IMG/VR virus record: IMGVR_UViG_3300025122_003558
Coordinates: 1-46,073 of that record
Direction: 5' to 3' (one strand)
DNA from: a virus
DNA length: 46,073 nucleotides
The first letter of the stretch is position 1. Every line of letters starts with the position of its first letter. Position numbers and translations under genes: made by a program. The notes beneath the pieces were generated by a model, which was not told the DNA's origin, did not search any database, and saw only the letters and a program-made list of their open reading frames with translations. Below are positions 23,337 through 31,966 of this stretch, piece after piece.

Positions 23337-23774
23337 ATGAAGGTCTATATTGCGTCACCGTTTTTTAATGAAAAACAAGTTAATCAAGTAGAGTTTATTA
23401 AGGAAACCCTAGAAACATCAGGATACGATTATTTTTCCCCTAAGGATTTTTTTGTATTAAAGCCCAATGCAACTGCAGAGGATCGAAAGAGGATTTTTGA
23501 TGTGAATGTTGAAAAAATTATGTGGGCTGATTTTATTCTTTGCAACACTGAAGCTAAAGATCTAGGAACCATTTGGGAAGCTGGATTTTCACATGGAGTC
23601 GGAAAACCCGTTGTGTTTTTTGCTGAGGGTCTTCCTGAGGGTAAGTTCAATGTCATGCTTTCTGAAGCTGGCGTGTGCGTTAATACTACGAGGGAAGAAT
23701 TGGATAACTATCTTAAAGAATGTTCCAAGTCCGGACACCTAGTGTCCAGGGAATACACCGGAAACACACAGTAA
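23337..23774 (+). CDS. Nucleoside 2-deoxyribosyltransferase
   Basis: A 145-residue protein with AAAGGAG before ATG 23337. It begins MKVYIASPFFNEKQ, the N-terminal strand and loop of the family, then has IMWADFILCNTEAKDLG (the 'A-D-x-x-x-A/C' strand) and TIWEAGFSHGVGKPVVFF, holding the catalytic Glu of the G-T-x-W-E-x-G motif. These enzymes swap bases on deoxyribose or hydrolyse deoxynucleoside monophosphates (the Rcl/DNPH1 branch). In phages they serve salvage of host DNA bases or removal of unwanted nucleotides. Length agrees with the family (about 140-160). Transferase versus hydrolase activity cannot be decided from sequence. Confidence 0.82.
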   Translation: MKVYIASPFFNEKQVNQVEFIKETLETSGYDYFSPKDFFVLKPNATAEDRKRIFDVNVEKIMWADFILCNTEAKDLGTIWEAGFSHGVGKPVVFFAEGLPEGKFNVMLSEAGVCVNTTREELDNYLKECSKSGHLVSREYTGNTQ

Positions 23775-23793
23775 TTTACTAAGGAGGTCCACG

Positions 23794-26700
23794 TTGAAAA
23801 AGTTTGAGGATTTTTTATCTCCTCAAAGATTTGTTGGGCTTCATGCTCATTCTGGGTTTAGCACATTTGATGGTCTAGGCCATCCGTCAAAACACATTGA
23901 TTTTTTGACGAGTGAACAACAAGGAATGGACGCGTGGGCTTTAACTGATCATGGGAATGGAAATGGATTAGCTCACGCCTATTCACATTTTTCGAAACTT
24001 AATAAAAAGGGGATCAAGTACAGACAACTGTATGGTGTCGAGTTTTACTTTGTTCCGTCCCTAGATGGATGGAGAGTTGACTACGAGGGGCACAAGCAGG
24101 AAATTAAAGACGCGAGATCGAACAGACAAAAACTGAAAAAAATTCTTGAGTCGACCGATATCGATGCTGACGAAGAGTCTGCTGGTGGGTTGATTATTGA
24201 GAACGAGGATGAGACAAAGTCTTTTGATGTTAACAAGGATGAGTGGAAGAGGAGATACCACCTTGTTGTGCTTGCCAAGAATAGAGTCGGACTTAGTAAT
24301 CTTTTCACTCTTGTTAAAAAATCTTACAAGGATGGCTTTTACCGATTCCCCAGGATTGATTTCAATCTTCTCAACCAACACAGTGAAGGACTTATTGTTT
24401 CAACTGCGTGTATTGGCGGGATTTATTCAAACAAGATCCTCAGAGGGAGATCACAAGGAAAATCAGAGGAAGAAATCGTCAAGGAGCTTTTGAACCTAAC
24501 GGACAGGTTCACTGATTGTGTTGGTGTTGAGAACTTTTTTCTAGAACTCCAGTTTAATTCTTTAGAAGCTCAACATCATGTGAACGAGTATCTGTTTAAA
24601 TGCGCCGAAAAATCTTCTGTTAAGCTTATTGCAACTGCTGATTCTCACTATCCAATGCCTGATCAGTGGGAATCTAGGGAGTTATACAGGAGGCTTGGGT
24701 GGATGAAGAAGGAAATTAAACCTCTTCCAAAATTTGAGGATCTCAAGTGTGAGTTGTATCCCAAGAACGCTGAACAGATGTGGGCTGAATTTGGAAGGCA
24801 TCACGGTAGTTACGATTTTTATCGAGGAAAAGAAGAGATTGTAAGGGAAGCTATTGAAAGAACACATGACATCGCTTGGGAAATGTGCACTGACACGTGG
24901 ATCGATATGGATGCTAAGCTTCCAAACTTTAGCACCTCAAAGATTTCAGCATTCAGTCAACTTGCGACAATCGTTAAGGAAAAGCTGGTAGAGAACAATT
25001 TAGATAAGGAACCAGCATATGTCGACAGGGCAAAAGAGGAACTTCAAGTTATTAAGTTAAAAGGGTTTGAAAACTACTTTTTAACGATGTATAAGATTTT
25101 TAACGAGGCCAAGAAGAGGACACTCTTGGGCCCCGGCCGGGGATCCGGAGCCGGATCTTTAGTAAATTACCTGCTTGAGCTAACTCAACTTGATCCGATC
25201 AAATATGACCTGTTATTTGAAAGGTTTATTAACCTTGGAAGAGCAGGGTTCCCCGATATTGATACCGACGCTGGAGACCGTGATGTACTTATAGATGTGT
25301 CAAGGGAGCTCTTTGGCGAGGAGAATGTTCTTCCTGTATCTAATTTCAATACCTTAAAATTGAAATCTCTTATAAAGGACATTGGAAAATTTTACGGTGT
25401 TCCGTTTGAGGATGTCAACACGGTTACTTCTAGATTGAGTCGAGAGGTCACTCCTCACGCAAAGGCTGATGATGTAGAAAAGTCCTACTTTATGCTTAAA
25501 CACGATGATTGCTTAAGATACTCGAAGACCTACTCTAGTTTTATGGAAAGATACACTGACGTATCTAAACATGTTGAGGGATTGTTTCTTGAAAATCGCT
25601 CAATTGGCCGGCATGCTGGTGGTGTTTTAATCTGTCCAAATCTTGAAAAGCACATGCCTGTTATCAGTGTCAGGGGTGAGCTTCAAACTCCTTGGGCTGA
25701 AGGCTTGAGCTATAGGAACCTCGAGGATAACGGATTTTTAAAGTTTGACTTTTTAGGCCTGTCTCTTCTAAAAATGGTTGAGGATTGTATACGCCTCATT
25801 TTGAAGAACAAGAGCGGTACTGTGCCAAGTTTTGACGAGATCAAGAAGTTTTTTGATGACAATGTTAATTGTCGGTTTCACGATCTCGACGATCAAAAAG
25901 TATTCAAATACGTTTATCACGAAGGAAGATTTCCCGCAATCTTTCAGTTTACCAATACTGGTGCTCGGAGGTTCTGCATGCAATCAAAACCAACCTCTAT
26001 CGAAGAGATTGGTACGATAACAGCGATATACAGGCCTGGCCCACTTCGAGCTAATGTGGATAAAAAGTACGTAAACGACAAGAATAACCCGGAAACTGTA
26101 AAGTATGATCATCCTATTATTAAGGAAATTTTAGAATCCACGTATGGACATATAACTTTCCAGGAACAGTTCATGAAGCTTGCTCAGAAACTATCGGGGT
26201 TTACCCCTGAGGAGTCTGACAAGATGAGAAAGACACTTGTTAAAAAGACTCACAGCACTGCTGACGGCGTAGAGCAGGCTCATGCTGATCTTAGAGAAAG
26301 GTTCGTTACGGGTGCAGAGTCTTTAAATGGAATCTCAAGAGAGATATCTGAAAGCCTTTTTGAAAAGATCAAGTACTTTTGTGCTTACGGTTTCAACAAG
26401 TCCCATGCTATCTCTTACGCCGTAGACTCCTACTACGCTGCTTGGCTGATGACCCACCATGAGAAAGAGTGGCTAGCAACTTGTTTGCAAACAGAGATGC
26501 AAAGCCCTGATGGTCTTTCTAAAATTATTTCAGAAATAAAGCAACTAGGGTATAATGTGCTTCCTGCGGATATAAATGAATCTGAGGATGTCTGGGTGTT
26601 CAGTGATCAGAAAAACTCTTTTGTGGCCCCGCTATCTGCTGTGAAAGGCATTGGTGAGAAGGCGGTTGAGGAGATCATGGAGAATCGACCGTATTACAGT

Positions 26701-27372
26701 TTGGATGACCTCTTTTACACCGATGACGGAACGTGGAAGCATTCGAAGATGAACAAGACGTGTCTTACTTCTCTGTGCAAGATTGGAGCCTTAAGTAATC
26801 TTTATGAGCTTAAAGAAAAAATTGTTGATAACCATCGACAGATTTATCTCATGATATCTGAGAACTATGAGATCATTAAAAAAGGAAGACATGGGATAAC
26901 AAAGACTCAATTTAAGAGAATGCAAAAATCCGGAGAATCCACCAAACCTATCATTGATTCTTTAATTTCTAAGTACGTGGGGGAAGGTGACTGGTCTCGA
27001 TCAGAAAAGATTGATTTGAGTTTTGAATATTCTTGCATGGTGGCCAACAATCTTTTATTTTCAGATAACGTTCTTGAAAAATTAAAAGAGACTCAGGTTC
27101 CTCCTATGTCTTCCTTAAAAGGAGGTGATCGAGGAATTGTCTGGTTTTGTATTAGTGAACTTATCCCCAGGGTGTCTAAAAATGGAAAGGTTTTTTACAG
27201 GGCAAAGACCGTAGATGATAACAATAATGTCCAGTGGTTGAGAATATGGGGAGACTCTAATAAGTTGGAGAAGTACACTATGTGGATGGCTGATGTTTCT
27301 AACGATCCTAACTGGGGTTGTTCTTCTAGCGTATCAAAGATAAGAAGGATTCCAACTGGGAGGGTAAATTGA
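23794..27372 (+). CDS. dnaE: DNA polymerase III alpha subunit (family C, DnaE-like)
   Basis: A 1192-residue family C polymerase. TTG 23794 is preceded by AAGGAGG. Domains in order: an N-terminal PHP domain (GLHAHSGFSTFDG and LTDHGNGNG); palm with GPGRGSGAGSLVNY and FPDIDTD (Asp488, 490, 492); fingers (ITAIYRPGPLR, FQEQFM, FNKSHAISYAVDSYYAAW); an HhH segment (LSAVKGIGEKAVEEI); and a C-terminal OB-like part (GIVWFCISELIPRV). Length matches E. coli DnaE (1160). It should need a sliding clamp; a clear beta-binding peptide was not identified and no clamp or loader genes are in the window. Finding a complete cellular-type replicase in a phage that also encodes a family A polymerase is unusual. Confidence 0.93.
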   Translation: MKKFEDFLSPQRFVGLHAHSGFSTFDGLGHPSKHIDFLTSEQQGMDAWALTDHGNGNGLAHAYSHFSKLNKKGIKYRQLYGVEFYFVPSLDGWRVDYEGHKQEIKDARSNRQKLKKILESTDIDADEESAGGLIIENEDETKSFDVNKDEWKRRYHLVVLAKNRVGLSNLFTLVKKSYKDGFYRFPRIDFNLLNQHSEGLIVSTACIGGIYSNKILRGRSQGKSEEEIVKELLNLTDRFTDCVGVENFFLELQFNSLEAQHHVNEYLFKCAEKSSVKLIATADSHYPMPDQWESRELYRRLGWMKKEIKPLPKFEDLKCELYPKNAEQMWAEFGRHHGSYDFYRGKEEIVREAIERTHDIAWEMCTDTWIDMDAKLPNFSTSKISAFSQLATIVKEKLVENNLDKEPAYVDRAKEELQVIKLKGFENYFLTMYKIFNEAKKRTLLGPGRGSGAGSLVNYLLELTQLDPIKYDLLFERFINLGRAGFPDIDTDAGDRDVLIDVSRELFGEENVLPVSNFNTLKLKSLIKDIGKFYGVPFEDVNTVTSRLSREVTPHAKADDVEKSYFMLKHDDCLRYSKTYSSFMERYTDVSKHVEGLFLENRSIGRHAGGVLICPNLEKHMPVISVRGELQTPWAEGLSYRNLEDNGFLKFDFLGLSLLKMVEDCIRLILKNKSGTVPSFDEIKKFFDDNVNCRFHDLDDQKVFKYVYHEGRFPAIFQFTNTGARRFCMQSKPTSIEEIGTITAIYRPGPLRANVDKKYVNDKNNPETVKYDHPIIKEILESTYGHITFQEQFMKLAQKLSGFTPEESDKMRKTLVKKTHSTADGVEQAHADLRERFVTGAESLNGISREISESLFEKIKYFCAYGFNKSHAISYAVDSYYAAWLMTHHEKEWLATCLQTEMQSPDGLSKIISEIKQLGYNVLPADINESEDVWVFSDQKNSFVAPLSAVKGIGEKAVEEIMENRPYYSLDDLFYTDDGTWKHSKMNKTCLTSLCKIGALSNLYELKEKIVDNHRQIYLMISENYEIIKKGRHGITKTQFKRMQKSGESTKPIIDSLISKYVGEGDWSRSEKIDLSFEYSCMVANNLLFSDNVLEKLKETQVPPMSSLKGGDRGIVWFCISELIPRVSKNGKVFYRAKTVDDNNNVQWLRIWGDSNKLEKYTMWMADVSNDPNWGCSSSVSKIRRIPTGRVN

Positions 27373-27914
27373 AATTTGAAATAAACATGGTTGTAATTGA
27401 AGGTTGTGATCTTGCGGGCAAATCTTCTCTTTTTCGGAGCCTACATAAAGAAACTGATATGAGATATAACATTCATGATCGTTCCTCCTTAACATGTCTT
27501 GTCTGCGCCCAGTTTTACGGAAGAGACGTGAAGTATTTTGAAAGAAGAGTTGAATCTCAAATGAGGAACTTAAGTAATGTTATTATTCTTTTGCACCCTA
27601 CCTTTGACGAGATTCTCCGAAGGTATGCGATTAGAGGAGATGAATTACACGATGAGAAAAGCTTAGAATCTATGTATGAACTATACGATAGACAGGTTAA
27701 ACGGTGGTCTGGATCTCCAAATATTGTCTTGTACAGAGAAGGAAGCTTAGATGAAATCACTTTATCTTGCTTCACAAAACTTAAAGAGATGGAAAAAATG
27801 ACAGCTGACAATGTAATGAAGATATCTAAAAACTCCTTGTCTCTAGAGTCAGGATATCATTTTGAACTTTTTGATGAGGATACTGGTCGTACCCGAAGCA
27901 TCCAGATTACATAG
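27369..27914 (+). CDS. P-loop nucleotide kinase, thymidylate-kinase-like
   Basis: A 181-residue protein starting at TTG 27369, overlapping the polymerase stop by four bases; ATG 27387 is an alternative. It has VVIEGCDLAGKSSLF, a Walker A motif with Lys18, followed by a Tyr/Asp/Arg-rich segment (NIHDRSSLTC) and LHPTFDEILRRY with RGDELHDEKS as a lid-like region. The 'E-G-x-D-x-x-G-K-S' P-loop is that of thymidylate and deoxynucleoside kinases. It probably phosphorylates dTMP or another dNMP on the way to dNTP. The C-terminal 45 residues (from about 135) are extra. Lying next to thymidine kinase, it would complete dT to dTDP. Confidence 0.7.
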   Translation: MKFEINMVVIEGCDLAGKSSLFRSLHKETDMRYNIHDRSSLTCLVCAQFYGRDVKYFERRVESQMRNLSNVIILLHPTFDEILRRYAIRGDELHDEKSLESMYELYDRQVKRWSGSPNIVLYREGSLDEITLSCFTKLKEMEKMTADNVMKISKNSLSLESGYHFELFDEDTGRTRSIQIT

Positions 27915-27935
27915 AAGGGTTCGAGGTTTAAAATC

Positions 27936-28499
27936 ATGTTAGAAAACCCACAGTTTGTAATTTTTACCGGCCCTATGTTCGGATCAAAGACGACGAAACT
28001 TTTAGGACTCCTTGATAGACTAAACTATCAAAAAAAGAAAGTTGCTGTTTTTAAGGCGTCTCTTGATGACAGGTATTCTAAGTCTGAGATTATTACTCAT
28101 TCTGGATCAACTCAGCCTGCAGTTTGTATATCTTCCGGAGCTGATATGCTGGAGTATCTTGCCAATCACTCAGAGGTCTATGAAGCTGTCGCAGTCGACG
28201 AGGTTTTTATGATAGATGGGATCGCTGATGTTCTAATATGGCTCTATAGAACAGGAACATCAGTCTTTGTGTCTTCTCTGACTTTTTCCTCCGCATGCGA
28301 TGTTTTTCCGGAGATGGAAAAAATTCTTCCCTGGGCCACTAAGATAGAAATGTGTCCGGCAGTTTGTACCACCTGTGGATCCGATGCGTTTTATACTTAC
28401 AAGAAACGAGACGATGGTAAGATGATATCTATAGGCGGCGACGATTTGTACGAGGCGAGATGCTGGAATCATCACAAGGTGAAGAGAGAGGTTGATTAG
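27936..28499 (+). CDS. tdk: Thymidine kinase, TK1 type
   Basis: A 187-residue protein with TGPMFGSKTTKLLGLLDRL at the start. TK1 enzymes normally read GPMFSGKST; here the residue before Lys18 is Ser rather than Gly. The rest fits: VAVFKASLDDRYS, VAVDEVFMIDG (family: V-D-E-A-Q-F), VSSLTFSSACDVFPEM and a zinc-binding lobe with CTTCGSDAFYTYK and ARCWNHH. TK1 makes dTMP from thymidine, a salvage route beside de novo ThyX. The swapped P-loop and the DEVF motif are deviations that might change activity; all other landmarks are intact. Confidence 0.83.
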   Translation: MLENPQFVIFTGPMFGSKTTKLLGLLDRLNYQKKKVAVFKASLDDRYSKSEIITHSGSTQPAVCISSGADMLEYLANHSEVYEAVAVDEVFMIDGIADVLIWLYRTGTSVFVSSLTFSSACDVFPEMEKILPWATKIEMCPAVCTTCGSDAFYTYKKRDDGKMISIGGDDLYEARCWNHHKVKREVD

Positions 28500-28501
28500 A
28501 T

Positions 28502-29575
28502 ATGACTGAGCCGTCAAGTGTTAATTGCATAATTTATCATGCTGACTGTACTGACGGATTTGGAGCTGCATATTCTGCATGGAAGCTTTTAGGAAATAGG
28601 GCTGAGTATCATGCGTGTAAGCACGGGACACCTCCGCCTGATGTTAAGGGAAAGTCTGTAGCTATTCTCGATTTTTCTTTTGACAATGCAACAATTAAGG
28701 AAATGATCAAAATTGCAGAAAGTCTCATTGTTATAGATCACCACAAGTCTTCCATGGTAGAGCTTCATGATATCACTAACACCATGTTTGACATGACAAA
28801 ATCAGGCGCCATGTTATCTTGGGAATTCTTTCATCCAGGAAAGGAGCCACCAAAGTTTATTCAGTACATTCAGGACAGGGATCTTTGGAAGTGGGAACTT
28901 CCTTACTCTAGAGAATTTTCAGCTGCTTTTGACATGATTCCCTTTGAGTTCGAGGAGTTTGAAAAGTACGAGGATGACTCTGTTTTCGATGACACTGTTA
29001 AGAGAGGATCCTACATTTTAGCTTACTCTAAGACCGTGATCAAAAAGGTGTGTGAAAAGGCATCGACCAGGAAGTTTGAAGGATTGGATGTCCTGGTTGT
29101 TAATGCTTCTCACTGGATATCTGAGATCGGATCACGACTCTCCCCTGATTGTGATTTTGCGATGATCTGGTACTATGATCACAATGATTACAAGATAAAA
29201 GTTAGCTTGAGGTCTTTTCATGAGACTGTTGATGTTTCTGAGATCGCTAAGAAATTTGGAGGCGGAGGTCACAAGAAGTCTGCTGGATTCACCCTTTTAC
29301 CCGATGCCCACGTTGATGACTTATTTGATCTTATCGACGTCGAGGATGAGGAGACGTTTACTGTTAATACTTTTAACGTTAGGAAAGAGCTTGAACAGTT
29401 AAAGGAAAAAATAGAGAAGGAAGTTGTAGATCCGCTTGTTGAAAAAGGGGAATCTGTTGATCTGTCTGGAATTAATTTGATTGAGGAACAGTTGACTGAG
29501 ATTGAAAAGAAATCTACTGTGACCAGCGAAGATAAAGATCCCGACATTATATCTAGAACGTCAGGAAGTCAATAA
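28502..29575 (+). CDS. DHH/DHHA1 family phosphoesterase
   Basis: A 357-residue protein. The DHH domain has IIYHADCTDGFGAAY (metal-binding Asp), VAILDFSF, and VIDHHKSS (the name-giving Asp-His-His), followed by FIQYIQDRDLWKWELP. The DHHA1 domain follows, with KKFGGGGHKKSAGF (Gly-rich substrate loop). After about residue 275 there is a charged helical tail (ELEQLKEKIEKEVVDPL). The family includes RecJ exonuclease, NrnA oligoribonuclease and cyclic-dinucleotide phosphodiesterases. The compact size and the QDRD motif favour an NrnA-like nanoRNase or pAp phosphatase over RecJ. A role in degrading cyclic-dinucleotide defence signals is possible but unproven. Confidence 0.82.
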   Translation: MTEPSSVNCIIYHADCTDGFGAAYSAWKLLGNRAEYHACKHGTPPPDVKGKSVAILDFSFDNATIKEMIKIAESLIVIDHHKSSMVELHDITNTMFDMTKSGAMLSWEFFHPGKEPPKFIQYIQDRDLWKWELPYSREFSAAFDMIPFEFEEFEKYEDDSVFDDTVKRGSYILAYSKTVIKKVCEKASTRKFEGLDVLVVNASHWISEIGSRLSPDCDFAMIWYYDHNDYKIKVSLRSFHETVDVSEIAKKFGGGGHKKSAGFTLLPDAHVDDLFDLIDVEDEETFTVNTFNVRKELEQLKEKIEKEVVDPLVEKGESVDLSGINLIEEQLTEIEKKSTVTSEDKDPDIISRTSGSQ

Positions 29576-29577
29576 TA

Positions 29578-30549
29578 ATGTCTGACATGTTTAAGCTAAC
29601 CAGCAAGGATGGAACCAATATACAGATGGAACATAATTCTAACTTAGTGATTGAAGCATTTTTAGATGCACTTAGAGAGGTCAACGCTCCCGGTCCTGGC
29701 GCGCCGTCTCTAGCAGTTTATGCACCCATGATACCTTTTGTCATAAATTTTACAAATTCTTATTATGCAAAGAATAGGTGTTTAGTATTGTTTGGCCCTA
29801 GGACCGGATCTCATCACCTTGTAGCAAATTTACACTATCAAGACGAATGTTTTTCTTTTGATGAGAGGGTTTTTTGTCCCACCGTTCAGACGAAAGACGT
29901 GTTCTTACAGGAAAATTCTAAGTCTCTAGAGAGGTTCATGAAATCTAAAACTGTGTTCTGGAAGAACCAGTGGGATAGGCCTTCCCAGGTTCAAGGAACT
30001 GGGCCGGTTTTTAACGAAGGGTTGTTAAATTTTTGCTGTGGTGCTTTAAATACATCAGTTATTTTTTGTCTAAGACATCCGTACCTAACGTACCTTTCTA
30101 GAAGAAAACTCTTTGAAAGAATTCCCGATCAAAAGGAGCATGACGTAACTGAACAGGACATGGTTGACTCATATGTGTGTTGTTTTAGACTTATCAAATT
30201 TTGTCATGATAGGGGATTTAAACACATGATTCATTTTCATGAGAAACTACTTAAAGAGAGAAATGAAACCATTTCTGGAATTCTTGATTTTGTTGGAGCT
30301 TCTAAAAAAGAAGTATTAGACTATGAAGATTATTTCAAGGATTCTGAAGTTTTGATTTCGAGAGGTTTTTATAATCCAGCTCGAAAGATAGAGCCTAAAG
30401 ACGAAGGTCCTGTCATGAGAAGTTCTAAGTCGAAAAAAATGATGCAGAGCATTATTTTAAAATGTAATGAATTAGAGCTTTTATCGCCAGGATTAGAGAA
30501 ATTTGAAAAATTCTATGAGGAACTATTGGCGGACAATGAAACACAATAG
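29578..30549 (+). CDS. Sulfotransferase-like protein
   Basis: A 323-residue protein. LVLFGPRTGSHHLVANL resembles the 5'-phosphosulfate-binding loop of PAPS-dependent sulfotransferases (normally R-S-G-S/T). VIFCLRHPYLTYLSRRKLF resembles their 3'-phosphate strand (R-x-P-x-x-x-x-x-S). HFHEKLLKERNETISGILDFVG resembles the usual 'Y-E-D-L ... I-L-x-F-L-G' end. The N-terminal 60 residues are less clear. Phage sulfotransferases may modify host glycans or virion parts; here the gene lies among nucleotide enzymes, so the acceptor cannot be guessed. An alternative is another P-loop kinase. Confidence 0.6.
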   Translation: MSDMFKLTSKDGTNIQMEHNSNLVIEAFLDALREVNAPGPGAPSLAVYAPMIPFVINFTNSYYAKNRCLVLFGPRTGSHHLVANLHYQDECFSFDERVFCPTVQTKDVFLQENSKSLERFMKSKTVFWKNQWDRPSQVQGTGPVFNEGLLNFCCGALNTSVIFCLRHPYLTYLSRRKLFERIPDQKEHDVTEQDMVDSYVCCFRLIKFCHDRGFKHMIHFHEKLLKERNETISGILDFVGASKKEVLDYEDYFKDSEVLISRGFYNPARKIEPKDEGPVMRSSKSKKMMQSIILKCNELELLSPGLEKFEKFYEELLADNETQ

Positions 30550-30958
30550 ACCTCCATGGCCTGAGATATGGATGCAGTTTGCGCACTCCATTTCAAGAAG
30601 ATCTGTGGATCCTAGGAGCAAGGTGGGAGCTGTCATTGTCACCGGAGACAATACACAAGTTCTCTCTGTTGGGTATAACGGAGACCACAAGGGTGGTCCC
30701 AATGTTGTAGAATCAGTTAATCCTGGTGAATCTGGATTGATACACGCTGAAATAAATGCTTTGTTAAAGTGCGATTATAATTGCCTGAAGAAAAAAATAA
30801 TGTACGTGACAACCTCACCCTGTTCTCTTTGTGCAAAAGCCATTGTTAATGCTGGTATATCTGAAGTCGTATACGATAATGACTACCGGTGTTCTAAGGG
30901 TTTACAGATTCTGCAAGAAGCTAGGGTTAAAGTTGCCCGGCATGAAGATAATTACTAA
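30536..30958 (+). CDS. dCMP deaminase
   Basis: A 140-residue zinc deaminase. ATG 30536 overlaps the previous gene by 14 bases. The zinc site is complete: IHAEINALLK (His70, catalytic Glu72) and TSPCSLCAKAI (Cys96, Cys99). The N-terminal SRRSVDPRSKVGAVIV and GYNGDHKG are the usual dCMP deaminase substrate segments. It converts dCMP to dUMP, the ThyX substrate, and T4 cd does the same job. Size is a little shorter than T4 dCMP deaminase (193), with the core intact. It closes the nucleotide block before the unknown-gene region. Confidence 0.88.
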   Translation: MKHNRPPWPEIWMQFAHSISRRSVDPRSKVGAVIVTGDNTQVLSVGYNGDHKGGPNVVESVNPGESGLIHAEINALLKCDYNCLKKKIMYVTTSPCSLCAKAIVNAGISEVVYDNDYRCSKGLQILQEARVKVARHEDNY

Positions 30959-30977
30959 TAGTAATTAAAAGGTTCTT

Positions 30978-31250
30978 GTGAAAATGGATAAGATCACCAA
31001 GTTTGATGTGCTTCGTATGATAAGCTCTCAAAAATCGTTTTTTAAAAGAGAGGGCTTGATGTCTCTTGGAAAATCTAAGTCTCCTGGGATAATAGTTATA
31101 TCTCCAGGATTGAAAGTCTTTCATAAAAAAACGAGGTACTCTTATCAGGTTTACAAAGCAACGGCCGACGGAGTCCTACTCACAATCCCAGATTCTAAGG
31201 AGATTTTTTTCGTGTCTAAAAAGGACTTTGAAAAGGACTACATTCTTTAA
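30978..31250 (+). CDS. Small hypothetical protein (90 aa)
   Basis: Starts at GTG 30978 (six bases after AAAAGG) or ATG 30984. The product begins with a basic stretch (DKITKFDVLRMIS), then has a predicted beta-rich part (GIIVISPGLKVFH, YSYQVYKATADGVLLTIP) ending KDFEKDYIL. It looks like a small single-domain protein of mostly beta strands with a basic N-terminal helix. The family is not recognised. 'FDVLRMISSQ' is faintly like the tag motif of the next genes but lacks its pattern of charges, so I do not count it. Confidence 0.6.
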   Translation: MKMDKITKFDVLRMISSQKSFFKREGLMSLGKSKSPGIIVISPGLKVFHKKTRYSYQVYKATADGVLLTIPDSKEIFFVSKKDFEKDYIL

Positions 31251-31267
31251 TAGTAAAGGACAAAATA

Positions 31268-31957
31268 GTGAAAAAAAAAGATGTTCAAAAAATCATAAAA
31301 GATACGTTTAGCAACTACAAGGAAGAACCTGATCAACTATCAGAATCCTATGTAGCTTCTATTAAGTCTTTTTCTCTTCCAACAGAAAGGATGAGCAAAA
31401 AAACAAAGTCTATGCTATTAAAAGATTATGAATCTCATGTGGATGCTTTCAACAAAATAAGTGCCATGTTGGACACTTCTAACAGAGAGAGTTCTAATTC
31501 TGATTACTCTGGTTACAGATCTTTAAAGATTGATGAAATTTATAATATGAACTCTATTTACATGACTGAGTTGTATTTGTCAAACATTAGCGATCTAACA
31601 AGCGAAATTTTAATGGAATCTTTATCCTTTATGAAGCTTGAAAGAGACTTTGGAACTTTTGAAAACTGGCAGAGAGATTTTATAGCTTGTGGAATGTCGG
31701 CGAGATCTGGTTACGTCGTCACAGCGTTTTCTACATATCTACAGAGATACGTGAATTTTTTCACCGATTCGACTAATTCTAACGTTCCTATTGGGACATA
31801 TCCAACTATAGTTTTAAGAGTAGATGAAATTTCTTATGATAAGGACTACGCAAACAACAAGAAAGCATATATTTACAATATGATGAAAGAACTTAATTGG
31901 GACATTATTGAACAGAGGTTTAATAAGTCTGAAAAAATTGCGAAATCTATTAGGTGA
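31268..31957 (+). CDS. Superoxide-dismutase-fold protein lacking metal ligands, with N-terminal tag
   Basis: A 229-residue protein from GTG 31268. Residues 1-17 (KKKDVQKIIKDTFSNY) form the tag-like helix. From about residue 34 the sequence follows Fe/Mn superoxide dismutase: FSLPTERMSKKT (SOD: L-P-Y...). Then come ERDFGTFENWQRDF (SOD: F-G-S-F-E-x-F-K-x-x-F), SGYVV (S-G-W), YPTIVLRVDE (P-I-L-G-L-D-V-W-E-H) and KDYANNKKAYI with ELNWDIIEQRF at the end. All four metal ligands look lost: the first His region reads MLLKDYE, the second has Glu101, and the D-x-W-E-H block reads RVDEI (Arg184, Ile188). So the fold is kept but enzyme activity is unlikely. A structural or virion role is my inference. 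The fold call comes from reading motifs and would need profile confirmation. Confidence 0.72.
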   Translation: MKKKDVQKIIKDTFSNYKEEPDQLSESYVASIKSFSLPTERMSKKTKSMLLKDYESHVDAFNKISAMLDTSNRESSNSDYSGYRSLKIDEIYNMNSIYMTELYLSNISDLTSEILMESLSFMKLERDFGTFENWQRDFIACGMSARSGYVVTAFSTYLQRYVNFFTDSTNSNVPIGTYPTIVLRVDEISYDKDYANNKKAYIYNMMKELNWDIIEQRFNKSEKIAKSIR

Positions 31958-31966
31958 GGAGAAACC

